From positions 2,112,001 to 2,176,000 of the forward strand of contig NC_019771.1 in NCBI RefSeq assembly GCF_000317695.1: a stretch of DNA of 64,000 nt, in the 5' to 3' direction. This DNA comes from Anabaena cylindrica PCC 7122. GTDB lineage: Bacteria; Cyanobacteriota; Cyanobacteriia; Cyanobacteriales; Nostocaceae. Both the position numbers and the translations under genes were made by a program. The notes beneath the pieces were generated by a model. That model saw only the letters and a program-made list of their open reading frames with translations. It ran no database searches and was not told the DNA's origin. Below are positions 55,400 to 63,922 of the stretch, piece by piece (the first letter of the stretch is position 1; each line of letters starts with the position of its first letter).

Positions 55400-55435
55400 T
55401 AGCCGATACGGCTAAAAGTTGGAGATTTTCTCCAA
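55400..55435 (+). promoter_or_regulatory. Two hairpins in the cpcB-cpcA gap
   Basis: TAGCC/GGCTA (55400-55414) and TTGGAGA/TCTCCAA (55419-55435) are two short stems 10 nt after the cpcB stop. They may stabilise the cpcBA mRNA or affect cpcA translation. Confidence 0.55.
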
Positions 55436-55475
55436 GTAAAAAAAAGCTAAGAAACAATTAAGGAGATAAGAAAAC

Positions 55476-55964
55476 ATGAAAACACCAATTACCGAAGCGA
55501 TCGCAGCTGCTGATACCCAAGGACGTTTCCTGAGCAACACCGAATTACAAGCTGTTAACGGTCGTTTTGTACGTGCCGTTGCTAGTATGGAAGCTGCTCG
55601 TGGTTTGACAGCTAACGCTCAAAAATTGGTTGATGGCGCAACCAGTGCTGTATACCAAAAATTCCCTTACACCACCTCTACACCAGGCTCTCAATTTGCA
55701 TCTGATAGCCGTGGTAAGTCCAAGTGCGCTCGTGACGTTGGTCACTACCTACGCATCATTACCTATAGCCTAGTTGCTGGTGGTACAGGTCCTTTGGATG
55801 AATTCTTGATTGCTGGCTTGTCTGAAATCAACAGCGCGTTTGATTTGTCTCCCAGCTGGTACGTAGAAGCTCTGAAGTACATCAAGGGCAATCATGGCTT
55901 GAGCGGTCAAGCTGCTAACGAAGCTAACACCTACATTGACTACGCAATCAACGCTCTAAGCTAG
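55476..55964 (+). CDS. cpcA: Phycocyanin alpha subunit
   Basis: This 162-residue protein matches alpha-phycocyanin: MKTPITEAIAAADTQGRFLS at the start, the bilin Cys84 in KCARDVGHYL, and ANEANTYIDYAINALS at the end. The sequence keeps the phycocyanin rather than phycoerythrocyanin signature. It is preceded by AAGGAGATAAG. A structured RNA region follows before cpcC. Confidence 0.97.
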   Translation: MKTPITEAIAAADTQGRFLSNTELQAVNGRFVRAVASMEAARGLTANAQKLVDGATSAVYQKFPYTTSTPGSQFASDSRGKSKCARDVGHYLRIITYSLVAGGTGPLDEFLIAGLSEINSAFDLSPSWYVEALKYIKGNHGLSGQAANEANTYIDYAINALS

Positions 55965-55972
55965 ATAGCGTC

Positions 55973-56092
55973 ATGCCCGGAGAGGGATGCAAATGCTGGA
56001 TGGAATCAACCCTACGGGGTTAGCCAGTGGTTCGTGGGCAAGTACCCAAGACCGCACTGGATCACCTAGCAGTTGGATCTCGCCCCGGGCAT
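55973..56092 (+). ncRNA. Structured cpcA-cpcC intergenic RNA element
   Basis: ATGCCCGG (55973-55980) and CCGGGCAT (56085-56092) form a perfect 8-bp closing stem of a 120-nt unit. Inside are AACCCTACGGGGTT (56009-56022) and a larger arm closed by CCAGTG/CACTGG around TGGG/CCCA, giving a branched structure. It lies 9 nt after the cpcA stop. It could cause partial transcript end or processing, so that cpcBA is made in excess over the linkers. A mRNA element and not a separate gene is most likely. Confidence 0.6.
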
Positions 56093-56177
56093 AGTTTTAT
56101 GTAGGTATAAATAACAAGCTTTATTCAGACAGCACTCGGTGATAAAAACCGTAGTGTAAATAAATAGGGGAAAAAAA

Positions 56178-57038
56178 ATGGCAATTACAACAGCAGCATC
56201 TAGGCTGGGAACAGAGCCTTTTAGCGAGGCACGTCGAGTTGAACTGCGCCCCAACGCCAGCCGAGAAGAAGTCGAATTGGTGATCCAAGCTGTTTATCGG
56301 CAAGTCTTAGGAAACGACTATATCTTGGCATCAGATCGCCTGGTCAGCGCAGAGTCACTATTGCGCGATCGCAATTTTACAGTGCGTGAGTTCGTGCGGA
56401 GCGTTGCCAAATCAGAACTCTACAAAGCAAAATTTTTCTATAACAGTTTTCAAACCCGGTTGATCGAACTCAACTACAAACATTTGTTGGGTCGCGCACC
56501 ATACAATGAGTCAGAAGTGACTTATCACCTAGACTTATATATTAACCAAGGTTACGACGCTGAAATTGACTCCTACATTGATTCTCAGGAGTATCAAAAT
56601 AGCTTCGGCGAGAATGTAGTTCCCTACTATCGCGGGTTTGATTTTCAAGCTGGACAAAGTGCTGCTGGTTTTACCCGGATGTTCCGTTTATACCGTGGTT
56701 ATGCCAACAGCGATACTGCTCAAGTTGAAGGCTCTAAATCTCGGTTAGCGCGGGAATTGGCTAGTAATACCTCTTCCTCAGTTGTTGGTCCTTCTGGCAG
56801 CAACAATAACTGGAGTTTCCGTGCATCTGCGGATAATGCTCCTAAGCAAAATTTAGGTAATGCAGTAGGGCAATCAGATCGCACTTACCGAGTTGAAGTA
56901 GCAGGCATTCGCGGTCTAGGCTACCCCAGCGTGCGACGAAGCAGCACAGTATATATTGTACCTTACGAAAGACTGCTAGACAAAATGCAGCAAATTCACC
57001 GTCTAGGTGGCAAAATCGTCAGCGTCATATCAACGTAA
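56178..57038 (+). CDS. cpcC: Phycobilisome rod linker
   Basis: This 286-residue protein begins MAITTAASRLGTEPFSEARR. Its linker domain (about 20-180) carries VIQAVYRQVLGNDY, VREFVRSVAKSELYKAKFF and IELNYKHLLGRAPYNESEV. A CpcD-like domain (about 235-285) ends YIVPYERLLDKMQQIHRLGGKI. It joins phycocyanin hexamers into rods and sets their spectral properties. It is co-directional with cpcD. Confidence 0.95.
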   Translation: MAITTAASRLGTEPFSEARRVELRPNASREEVELVIQAVYRQVLGNDYILASDRLVSAESLLRDRNFTVREFVRSVAKSELYKAKFFYNSFQTRLIELNYKHLLGRAPYNESEVTYHLDLYINQGYDAEIDSYIDSQEYQNSFGENVVPYYRGFDFQAGQSAAGFTRMFRLYRGYANSDTAQVEGSKSRLARELASNTSSSVVGPSGSNNNWSFRASADNAPKQNLGNAVGQSDRTYRVEVAGIRGLGYPSVRRSSTVYIVPYERLLDKMQQIHRLGGKIVSVIST

Positions 57039-57088
57039 GGTAAATTGCTGTTGATCAGCAAAACTCATCAAGAGGAGATTTAGAAGTC

Positions 57089-57334
57089 ATGTTCGGTCAA
57101 ACCACACTTGGCGCTGGTAGCGTTTCTTCATCTGCAAGCCGGGTATTTCGTTACGAAGTTATAGGCTTGCGACAAAATCAAGAAACCGACAAGAATCAAT
57201 TTAACATCCGTAGTAGTGGTAGCGTATTTATTACCGTACCCTACGGACGCATGAACGAAGAAATGCAGCGGATTACCCGTCTAGGTGGCAGAATCGTCAA
57301 GATTGAGCCGCTAACTTCAGCAGAGGAAAACTAA
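57089..57334 (+). CDS. cpcD: Phycobilisome rod-capping linker
   Basis: This is an 81-residue CpcD domain: SRVFRYEVIGLRQNQET, then VFITVPYGRMNEEMQRITRL and GGRIVKI. It caps the core-distal end of the rods. AGAGGAG lies about 10 nt before the ATG. 11 bp separate it from cpcE. Confidence 0.96.
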   Translation: MFGQTTLGAGSVSSSASRVFRYEVIGLRQNQETDKNQFNIRSSGSVFITVPYGRMNEEMQRITRLGGRIVKIEPLTSAEEN

Positions 57335-57345
57335 ACGCCCTGGCA

Positions 57346-58176
57346 ATGATAGAACCCAGTGCAGAAAAATATTCTGCCGAACACGGGCCACAGCTAACAC
57401 CAGAGCTAGCAATCGCTAATCTGCAATCATCAGATTTAAGTCTCCGCTATTATGCTGCTTGGTGGCTGGGTAAGTTTCGAGTCAGTCAGCCAGAAGCTGT
57501 AGACGCACTAATAGCAGCGTTAGAGGATGAAGCCGACAAAACAGAACTTGGAGGTTATCCCTTACGACGCAATGCAGCCAGGGCGCTCGGTAAATTGGGT
57601 AACTCCAAAGCCGTACCAGCACTAATTAAATGCTTGGAATGCTCTGATTTTTATGTGCGTGAAGCAGCAGCCCAATCTCTGGAAATGTTGCGCGACACAA
57701 CAGCAATACCAACACTGATTGAATTACTAGATGGGGGTGTTGCCCAAGCCGTGCAAGTACCTGGTCGTCCTCATCTCACCCAGCCTTATGAAGCGGTGTT
57801 AGAAGCCTTGGGAGAGCTTTGTGCAATTGAAGCTATCGACCTAATTAAGCCTTTTTTAAAGCATTCAGTCCCACGAGTACAATGCTCCGCAGCTAGAGCC
57901 ATGTATCAACTCACACAAGACACTAGTTATGGTGAGCTATTGGTGAAAATGTTGGACGAAGGTGATTTAAAGTTGCGTCGCGTTGTTTTGGGTGACTTAG
58001 GGGCAATTGGGTATTTAGCAGCAGCAGAAGCGATCGCCCAGGCTAAAGCAGAAAATAGCTTCAAACTCATAGCCCTCAAAGGATTGTTAGAGCATCAACT
58101 TCTAGAAAAGTTAGATTCTTTGACTGTTTCTAATGAGGCAGTCCGGGTAATGAACCTGATGGATTCACTCTTATAG
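57346..58176 (+). CDS. cpcE: Phycocyanobilin lyase alpha subunit
   Basis: This 276-residue protein is built of HEAT-like repeats: LRYYAAWWLGKF, LRRNAARALGKLG, VREAAAQSLEML and similar units. It is the CpcE half of the E/F bilin lyase that attaches phycocyanobilin to Cys84 of CpcA. The stop TAG (58174-58176) is also the start of a heptamer-like array, so the original end may be slightly different. Confidence 0.94.
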   Translation: MIEPSAEKYSAEHGPQLTPELAIANLQSSDLSLRYYAAWWLGKFRVSQPEAVDALIAALEDEADKTELGGYPLRRNAARALGKLGNSKAVPALIKCLECSDFYVREAAAQSLEMLRDTTAIPTLIELLDGGVAQAVQVPGRPHLTQPYEAVLEALGELCAIEAIDLIKPFLKHSVPRVQCSAARAMYQLTQDTSYGELLVKMLDEGDLKLRRVVLGDLGAIGYLAAAEAIAQAKAENSFKLIALKGLLEHQLLEKLDSLTVSNEAVRVMNLMDSLL

Positions 58177-58250
58177 TCATTAGTCATTAGTTATTAGTCA
58201 TTATTTAAATGATTAACAACCAATGACTATTGACTATTAATCATTGATGG
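58174..58250. repeat. Heptamer-like repeats between cpcE and cpcF
   Basis: TAGTCAT x2, TAGTTAT and TAGTCAT lie in tandem at 58174-58201, followed by an inverted set (ATGACTATTGACTATTAATC). The first TAG is the cpcE stop codon. Confidence 0.75.
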
Positions 58251-58257
58251 TTGAGCA

Positions 58258-58860
58258 ATGACTGAGGAACTAATTCGTGCTGTCACTTTGGCAGAAACAC
58301 CAGCCCAAATGGTGACAGCAGTTAAAAATTTGGCAGCAGCTAAAGATCCAGCCGCAATTTCCACCTTAATTGCCGTTTTCGGTTACAACAACCCAACAGC
58401 CGCAGTAGTAGCAGCAGATGGATTAACCGAATTGGGAGAAATAGCAGTACCCCAATTACTCGATCAAATAGATGATTATAACTATGGCGCACGGGCTTAT
58501 TCGATTCGCACATTAGCAGCGATCGCAGATCCCCGTGCAATAGACGTATTAATCACAGTTGCAGCCACTGACTTTTCCCCCAGTGTGCGCCGTGCGGCCG
58601 CTAAGGGACTCGGCAACTTACACTGGCATAAGTTAGATTTTCCCGAAAATCTCACCGCTATCAACCGCGCCTTAGATACACTGCTATTCATTTCCCAAGA
58701 TACAGACTGGTCAATTCGTTATGCTGCCGTTGTCGGTTTACAAGCTTTAGCAAAAATTGCCGAAGTACGACAGTCAATCATGACTAGACTCCAAGAAATG
58801 CTGGCTACTGATGTTGAAAAGGCAGTTCGCGCCCGCGTTCAGTTGGCTTATAGTCAATAA
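58258..58860 (+). CDS. cpcF: Phycocyanobilin lyase beta subunit
   Basis: This is a 200-residue HEAT-repeat protein (RAYSIRTLAAIADPRAI, VRRAAAKGLGNL, IRYAAVVGLQAL), the CpcF partner of CpcE. Start at the ATG at 58258. Both are needed for bilin attachment to CpcA. It is separated from cpcE by a short heptamer array. Confidence 0.94.
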   Translation: MTEELIRAVTLAETPAQMVTAVKNLAAAKDPAAISTLIAVFGYNNPTAAVVAADGLTELGEIAVPQLLDQIDDYNYGARAYSIRTLAAIADPRAIDVLITVAATDFSPSVRRAAAKGLGNLHWHKLDFPENLTAINRALDTLLFISQDTDWSIRYAAVVGLQALAKIAEVRQSIMTRLQEMLATDVEKAVRARVQLAYSQ

Positions 58861-58897
58861 GTTGCTTTTTATAGCATAAAAAAAGGTAAAAGTAAAG

Positions 58898-59737
58898 ATG
58901 TCAATACCACTGTTAGAATATTCACCCTCCTCCCAAAATCAGCGGGTAGATGGCTACGAAGTACCCAACGAAGATACACCAACCATTTATCGCTTAAATA
59001 CTGCTACCTCAGATGCAGACATTGATGCCATTATCTGGGCAGGATATCGGCAGATTTTTAGCGAACACCTAATTTTAGAAAGCTATCGTCAAAGCTTTTT
59101 AGAATCGCAACTACGGAATCGGGCAATTAACGTCCGCGATTTTATCCGGGGTTTGGGTAAATCAGATGTGTATCGCACCCAAGTAGCAGACACAAACTCC
59201 AACTATCGCTTAGTTGACATCACCTTAAAGCGGTTTTTAGGAAGGGCTGCTTACAACAAAGACGAAGAAATTGCTTGGTCTATTGTTATTGCTACCAAAG
59301 GTTTACATGGTTTCATTGATGCCTTGTTAGACTCTAGCGAATACTTGGAAAATTTTGGTGATGACATCGTACCTTTCCAACGTCGCCGTTACGGTTCTAG
59401 ACCTTTTAACCTGGTTAATCCGCGATACAATGAATATTGGCGTGATACCCAAAACATCCGGGGAATGGCTGGTCGTTCCTTCTACAGCACCCGTACATCA
59501 GGAACTCTAACCACAGAAGATATTCGGAAGGCAATTCCTGCTAACTTCTTTGCCATGGCAGGGAAAATTATCACCACAGAACGTAACTATCAGCGCATAA
59601 TGGCCTCAGTTAGTTCTCAAATCACCACAATGGAGATTCCCAACACCACCCGCGAAATAGGTACAGAACAACCAACTATTAAACCAGTTGCAGTTGCCTT
59701 GCCTTATCGCTACATACCTGGCAACCAGATGAATTAG
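58898..59737 (+). CDS. cpcG1: Phycobilisome rod-core linker CpcG1
   Basis: This 279-residue protein begins MSIPLLEYSPSSQNQRVDGY and contains the linker domain (VRDFIRGLGKSDVYRTQ, VDITLKRFLGRAAYNKDEE) in its first 180 residues, then a C-terminal part with RYIPGNQMN. The rod-core linkers connect phycocyanin rods to the allophycocyanin core. First of three tandem cpcG genes. Confidence 0.95.
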   Translation: MSIPLLEYSPSSQNQRVDGYEVPNEDTPTIYRLNTATSDADIDAIIWAGYRQIFSEHLILESYRQSFLESQLRNRAINVRDFIRGLGKSDVYRTQVADTNSNYRLVDITLKRFLGRAAYNKDEEIAWSIVIATKGLHGFIDALLDSSEYLENFGDDIVPFQRRRYGSRPFNLVNPRYNEYWRDTQNIRGMAGRSFYSTRTSGTLTTEDIRKAIPANFFAMAGKIITTERNYQRIMASVSSQITTMEIPNTTREIGTEQPTIKPVAVALPYRYIPGNQMN

Positions 59738-59772
59738 AACTGACAACTCACAAATCACAAAAATCCTGAAAT

Positions 59773-60516
59773 ATGGCAATACCTTTACTAGAATATAAAC
59801 CCAGTTCTCAGAACCAGCGAGTTTCTGGTTACGAAGTTCCCAACGAAGACACCCCCAAAATTTACCGCATAGAAGACTCTGCTGCGGGTGGTGAAGTCGA
59901 AGAATTAATTTGGGCCGCTTATCGGCAGTTGTTCAGCGAACACGTGATTCTGAAATTCTACCGCCAGATTAATTTAGAATCGCAGGTGAAGAACAAAGCT
60001 ATCACCGTGCGCGACTTTATCCGAGGTTTGGCTAAATCTGAAGCTTTCCAAAGTTTGGTAATTCAGACTAACTCCAACTATCGCTTAGTAGAACTGGGAC
60101 TAAAGCGGTTGTTAGGTCGTGCGCCTTACAACAAAGATGAAGAAATCGCTTGGTCAATCAAAATTGCTACCGTCGGTTGGAATGGTTTTGTTGATGCTTT
60201 GCTAGATTCTGAAGAGTATCAAAGCAGCTTTGGTGAAAATATAGTTCCCTACCAACGCCGACGTTATAAAGATAGACCATTTAATTTGGTAACACCACGC
60301 TACGCTAACTACTGGCGTGACAAACTGGAAGAGGCACGGTATAAGCCCGGTAGTATTAGTGACTTCATGAAAATGGCTTCTTCCGTTAGTATCAGAACTG
60401 TTACCTATACACCCGTTAGCACAGCTAACATTAAAATTCCCGATACCACTAGGGAAACAGTACCCCAAGGTATTCCTGTTTCTATCAGTCCTAGTGCCAG
60501 TTTCCCTCTGCGCTAA
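59773..60516 (+). CDS. cpcG2: Phycobilisome rod-core linker CpcG2
   Basis: This is a 247-residue paralogue of the previous gene, with MAIPLLEYKPSSQNQRVSGY, VRDFIRGLAKSEAFQSL and LKRLLGRAPYNKDEE. The C-terminal region differs from CpcG1 and CpcG3-type. It starts 35 bp after cpcG1 ends. The length equals that recalled for CpcG2 of PCC 7120. Confidence 0.93.
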   Translation: MAIPLLEYKPSSQNQRVSGYEVPNEDTPKIYRIEDSAAGGEVEELIWAAYRQLFSEHVILKFYRQINLESQVKNKAITVRDFIRGLAKSEAFQSLVIQTNSNYRLVELGLKRLLGRAPYNKDEEIAWSIKIATVGWNGFVDALLDSEEYQSSFGENIVPYQRRRYKDRPFNLVTPRYANYWRDKLEEARYKPGSISDFMKMASSVSIRTVTYTPVSTANIKIPDTTRETVPQGIPVSISPSASFPLR

Positions 60517-60638
60517 ATCTGGTAAATAGGTGTGTTACCTAATGCGGGAAAATAGTTAAAGCGTGAATGAGGAAGTTGAGTAATCAATCCTGTTTCCGTT
60601 TTCAAAGTCGAATTTATTAACAAGAGGAAAGACGCAGC

Positions 60639-61400
60639 ATGGCACTGCCATTACTTCAATACAAACCCAGCAGTCAAAACCACCGGGTTAGCAGCTTCGG
60701 CGTTGCTGACACAAATGAAGATACTCCATATATCTATCGCTTAGAAGATGTTAGTTCTTACACTGACATTCAAAGCATCATTTGGGCAAGTTATCGCCAA
60801 GTTTTCAGCGAACATGAAATTCTCAAGTTTAACCGTCAAGGAACTCTAGAATCTCAACTGAAAAATGGCTCTCTCTCAGTCCGGGACTTCATTCGGGGTT
60901 TAGCCCAATCTGAGGCTTTCTATCGTTTAGTTGTTTCTGTTAACAACAACTACCGTTTAGTAGACATCACCCTCAAGCGCTTATTGGGTCGTTGTGCTTA
61001 CAACAAAGAAGAAGAAATTGCTTGGTCTATTGTGATTGGGACTAAGGGATTTAGCGGCTTTGTTGATGCTTTGCTAGACAGTGAAGAGTACAGCAACAGC
61101 TTTGGTGATAATACTGTACCTTACCAACGTAAGCGCGGAGTAGGTCGCCCCTACAACTTGGTGACTCCTCGCTATGGTGTAGACTTCCAAGAAACAGCAG
61201 GTACAGTCAGAACCGACTGGCGCTTTACTGTGGAGAAATACTACACCCGCAAGGCGAAAGAAAAGCGCATGGCAGAAGGCGATCCTCGCAAATTTGCAGA
61301 TTTGGCTGCGTCAGTATCTGCTAAGGGTAACTACGCACAAAAACTGTCTGCATTTGACATTGATTACATGAATGCAGTTCCTTATCGTGGTAGACGCTAA
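60639..61400 (+). CDS. cpcG: Phycobilisome rod-core linker, third CpcG paralogue
   Basis: This 253-residue paralogue begins MALPLLQYKPSSQNHRVSSF and has VRDFIRGLAQSEAFYRL and LKRLLGRCAYNKEEE. Its C-terminus is rich in Lys and Arg (YTRKAKEKRMAEG). The length is close to that recalled for CpcG4 of PCC 7120, so this may be a CpcG4-type gene and the CpcG3-type gene may be absent. A 122-bp gap before it suggests a separate processing site or promoter. Confidence 0.9.
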   Translation: MALPLLQYKPSSQNHRVSSFGVADTNEDTPYIYRLEDVSSYTDIQSIIWASYRQVFSEHEILKFNRQGTLESQLKNGSLSVRDFIRGLAQSEAFYRLVVSVNNNYRLVDITLKRLLGRCAYNKEEEIAWSIVIGTKGFSGFVDALLDSEEYSNSFGDNTVPYQRKRGVGRPYNLVTPRYGVDFQETAGTVRTDWRFTVEKYYTRKAKEKRMAEGDPRKFADLAASVSAKGNYAQKLSAFDIDYMNAVPYRGRR

Positions 61401-61601
61401 GATTCATAGTCTAATTACGTGACATCTCCTACTGGGTCTGGTTTTTACATTAATATGACAACAGGTTTGCAGGTTTTCTGTTGACCAGGTGTGATGTTAA
61501 GTGAAAACTAGACCTTTTGAATGGTAATTGGTAATTGGTAAGAGCAATTATCAAACATACTAGGGTTAGTATAGGTAATTTATTTCAATGTGATATCACC
61601 C

Positions 61602-62219
61602 ATGAACCAGCGACTTACTCAAGAACAATTAAATAAAATCATTGCTGAAGTTCAAGGACTGCAATTACGTCGAGAAGCAGAACTTGACCAACAGCAAGTT
61701 AGGGAAATTTTACAAGATTTGAATTTAGCACCAGAGTTATTAGATGAAGCTTTGATTCAATTACGTCGTCGTCAAGCTTTAGAGGTGCAGCAACGTCGAA
61801 ATAAGTTGATTATTTCTGGGGTGGTTGCGGTTGTTATAGCAATTATCGCATCAACAATATTTTTTAATCAACAGCAAACTTCTTTATTAACTAATGTTTC
61901 TGCACAACAAGACCGTATTACTTTAGCTGATAATGCTAATCTTCAAACTATCTCTCGGCAAACTAATCCAGAAGTTTTTTATCGTGTGGCTTTGAAAGAT
62001 GCACCTATAGGTAAAAAGCTATCTCTTGCTTGTAATTGGATTGACCCCAGTGGTCTAATTGTTAAGCAAAATAAATATCAAACCCGTGAGGTTAAAACTT
62101 CTCCTTGGGATACTTACTGTCGTTATACTATTAATTCTGCTGCACCTGTTGGTGACTGGAAGGTGGAAATGTTTCTCGAAGGTAGGAAGATTAGCGATGA
62201 AACATTTGCGGTTCAATAG
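61602..62219 (+). CDS. Membrane-anchored protein of unknown function
   Basis: This protein is 205 residues from the ATG at 61602; a GTG at 61590 is in frame 4 codons earlier. The N-terminal 65 residues are charged and helical (DQQQVREILQDLNLAPELLDEA), followed by one hydrophobic segment (about 70-87) and a beta-rich outside part ending GDWKVEMFLEGRKIS. I do not recognise a family with certainty. It lies 2 nt before the asparagine-synthetase-like gene, so they are almost surely co-transcribed. It follows the cpc operon after a 200-bp gap. Confidence 0.7.
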   Translation: MNQRLTQEQLNKIIAEVQGLQLRREAELDQQQVREILQDLNLAPELLDEALIQLRRRQALEVQQRRNKLIISGVVAVVIAIIASTIFFNQQQTSLLTNVSAQQDRITLADNANLQTISRQTNPEVFYRVALKDAPIGKKLSLACNWIDPSGLIVKQNKYQTREVKTSPWDTYCRYTINSAAPVGDWKVEMFLEGRKISDETFAVQ

Positions 62220-62221
62220 TT

Positions 62222-63922
62222 ATGTTTTCCTATCATTTTATTGGGTATTGGGGTTATGGGCAAGAAAGGCTCACGCAAAGGCGCAAAGGCGCAAAGAAAG
62301 AAGGTGAGGAGGGAAAGTTTGTTTGGGATGTTGTTTATGTTGGGTGTGAGTCTGTAGCTTCGTTATTGGAAGATGCTATTGCGGGTATTTCTGCGGCTGG
62401 GGTTTTTGATCATCTTGATGTTTGGGTAAGGTTAGAAGAAGATAGGTTAATTTTGGGTAGGGAACCTTTTGGAAAGGTTTCTTTATTTTGGACTCGGCAA
62501 GGTGGGGTGATTTGGTTTGCTTCTCAGTTACAATTACTTTTAGAAGTTATTGAAAAACCGGAAGTTAGTATTTCGGGTTTATATGGTTATGGTTGTTTTT
62601 CTTATGTTCCTAATCCTCTGACTCCTGTTAATGAGGTGTTTTCTGTAGCTGCGGGTACTGAGGTAGTTTGGGAAGATGTGGGTTCTCCTCAATTTCGCAA
62701 TATTTATCAATGGTGTGAATCACAGGAGGATATTCAGGATGAAAATACCGCAGTTTCTCAATTACAAGTTTTATTGAAAAGTTCGGCAGAAAAGCAAGTT
62801 GCTGATTTACCAGATGAACCTGTGGGGGTTTTTCTTTCTGGGGGTTTAGATTCTGCGGTTGTCGCGGCTTTGTTGGTACAGGCTGGGGTGAAGGTTCGCG
62901 CTTACACTTTAGATTTTGGGAAGTTTGGTATTTCTGAATATCCTTATGCGGAAAAAGTTGCAGAATTTCTCAATATTCCTTTAGTTAAGGTAGAGGCAAG
63001 TCCCAAGAATATTAAAAATGCTCTTGTTCCTACTATTAAAGCTTTAGATTTACCTTTTGGTGATGGGGTGACTGTTCCTTTATATCTCCTCAATCAAGTT
63101 GCTAGTCAGGAAACTCAGGTAATTTTTAATGGTGAGGGTGGTGATCAATTATTTGCTGGTTGGACTAATAAGCCTCTGATTGCTGCGGGTATTTATCAAG
63201 GGGAACATCCCAATAAAACAGAAGGTTTTATTCAACAATATCTCCGCACTTTTCACCGTTTTTGGGGGTATGAAGGGAAGGTTTATCAGCCAGATGTATA
63301 TGCACAGATTCAGGGTTTAGATGCTCAGGAATGGCTTTTGGATGCTCTGGATAGTCATTTTTGCCCTTCTTTACTGCATCGCCTCCGTCGTGCCAGTTTG
63401 ATGTTAAAAGGAGCGCAGAATATCCATCCTCGTGCGACTGCGTTGGGGTTTGCTCATGGGTTGGGAGTGCGATCGCTCTTTTGTGATTTAATTTTAGCAG
63501 AATGGACTTTTCAGCTATCCGGTGAACTCTGTTTACACGGTGCTTGTGAAAAATATATCCTGAAACGTGCAGTAGAAAATTGGCTACCACCGGAAATCGT
63601 TTGGAGACAAAAGCGGGGTATGGGTGTTCCCTTAACTTCCTGGTGTGTAAATGATTTTTGGCATGACATCGGTAATTGGCTAAATCCAGGTATACTAAAG
63701 GCAGAAAATATTTTTTACCCTGACATTGCATCACAAATTGTTACAGGACAATTAGGAGGAGCAATTCAAGGACGACGTGTAGGTGAGAGTCTTTGGTTAC
63801 TAGTAATGTGGCAACTTTGGCGTGATCACGTTTTTGGTGAAAAATTAGGTACAAAGTCTTGGAATCATCCATTTATCTTACCTAGCTGGTTATGGAAAAA
63901 TTACAAGCAATTCCAAATTTAG
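62222..63922 (+). CDS. Asparagine synthetase-like protein without the glutaminase Cys
   Basis: This is a 566-residue protein. The C-terminal part carries the ATP-pyrophosphatase loop GVFLSGGLDSAVVAALL and, further on, IFNGEGGDQLFAGW, as in AsnB. The N-terminal domain keeps the class II amidotransferase fold (LILGREPFGKVSLFW, WFASQLQLLL) but the second residue is Phe, so the catalytic Cys is missing. This is how beta-lactam and carbapenam synthetases differ from AsnB, so the enzyme may form an amide with a bound amine, ammonia or intramolecularly. Near residue 17 a repeat-derived stretch (TQRRKGAKKEGEEG) interrupts the fold. It overlaps the next gene by 31 nt. Confidence 0.8.
   Translation: MFSYHFIGYWGYGQERLTQRRKGAKKEGEEGKFVWDVVYVGCESVASLLEDAIAGISAAGVFDHLDVWVRLEEDRLILGREPFGKVSLFWTRQGGVIWFASQLQLLLEVIEKPEVSISGLYGYGCFSYVPNPLTPVNEVFSVAAGTEVVWEDVGSPQFRNIYQWCESQEDIQDENTAVSQLQVLLKSSAEKQVADLPDEPVGVFLSGGLDSAVVAALLVQAGVKVRAYTLDFGKFGISEYPYAEKVAEFLNIPLVKVEASPKNIKNALVPTIKALDLPFGDGVTVPLYLLNQVASQETQVIFNGEGGDQLFAGWTNKPLIAAGIYQGEHPNKTEGFIQQYLRTFHRFWGYEGKVYQPDVYAQIQGLDAQEWLLDALDSHFCPSLLHRLRRASLMLKGAQNIHPRATALGFAHGLGVRSLFCDLILAEWTFQLSGELCLHGACEKYILKRAVENWLPPEIVWRQKRGMGVPLTSWCVNDFWHDIGNWLNPGILKAENIFYPDIASQIVTGQLGGAIQGRRVGESLWLLVMWQLWRDHVFGEKLGTKSWNHPFILPSWLWKNYKQFQI
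62271..62300. repeat. GCGCAAAG repeat inside the coding region
   Basis: TCACGCAAAG, then GCGCAAAG and GCGCAAAG and AAAG lie within the reading frame of the asparagine synthetase-like gene, encoding TQRRKGAKKEG. Such cgcaaag tracts are usual intergenic repeats in heterocystous cyanobacteria; here it is in a gene and keeps the frame. Confidence 0.75.

Noticed and set aside
54868..55964. Phycoerythrocyanin genes pecB/pecA
   Set aside because: The N- and C-terminal sequences (MTLDVFSKVVSQADARGEFL, YIDYAINALS) and the lyase genes cpcE/F that follow fit phycocyanin; the alpha chain lacks the PecA pattern.
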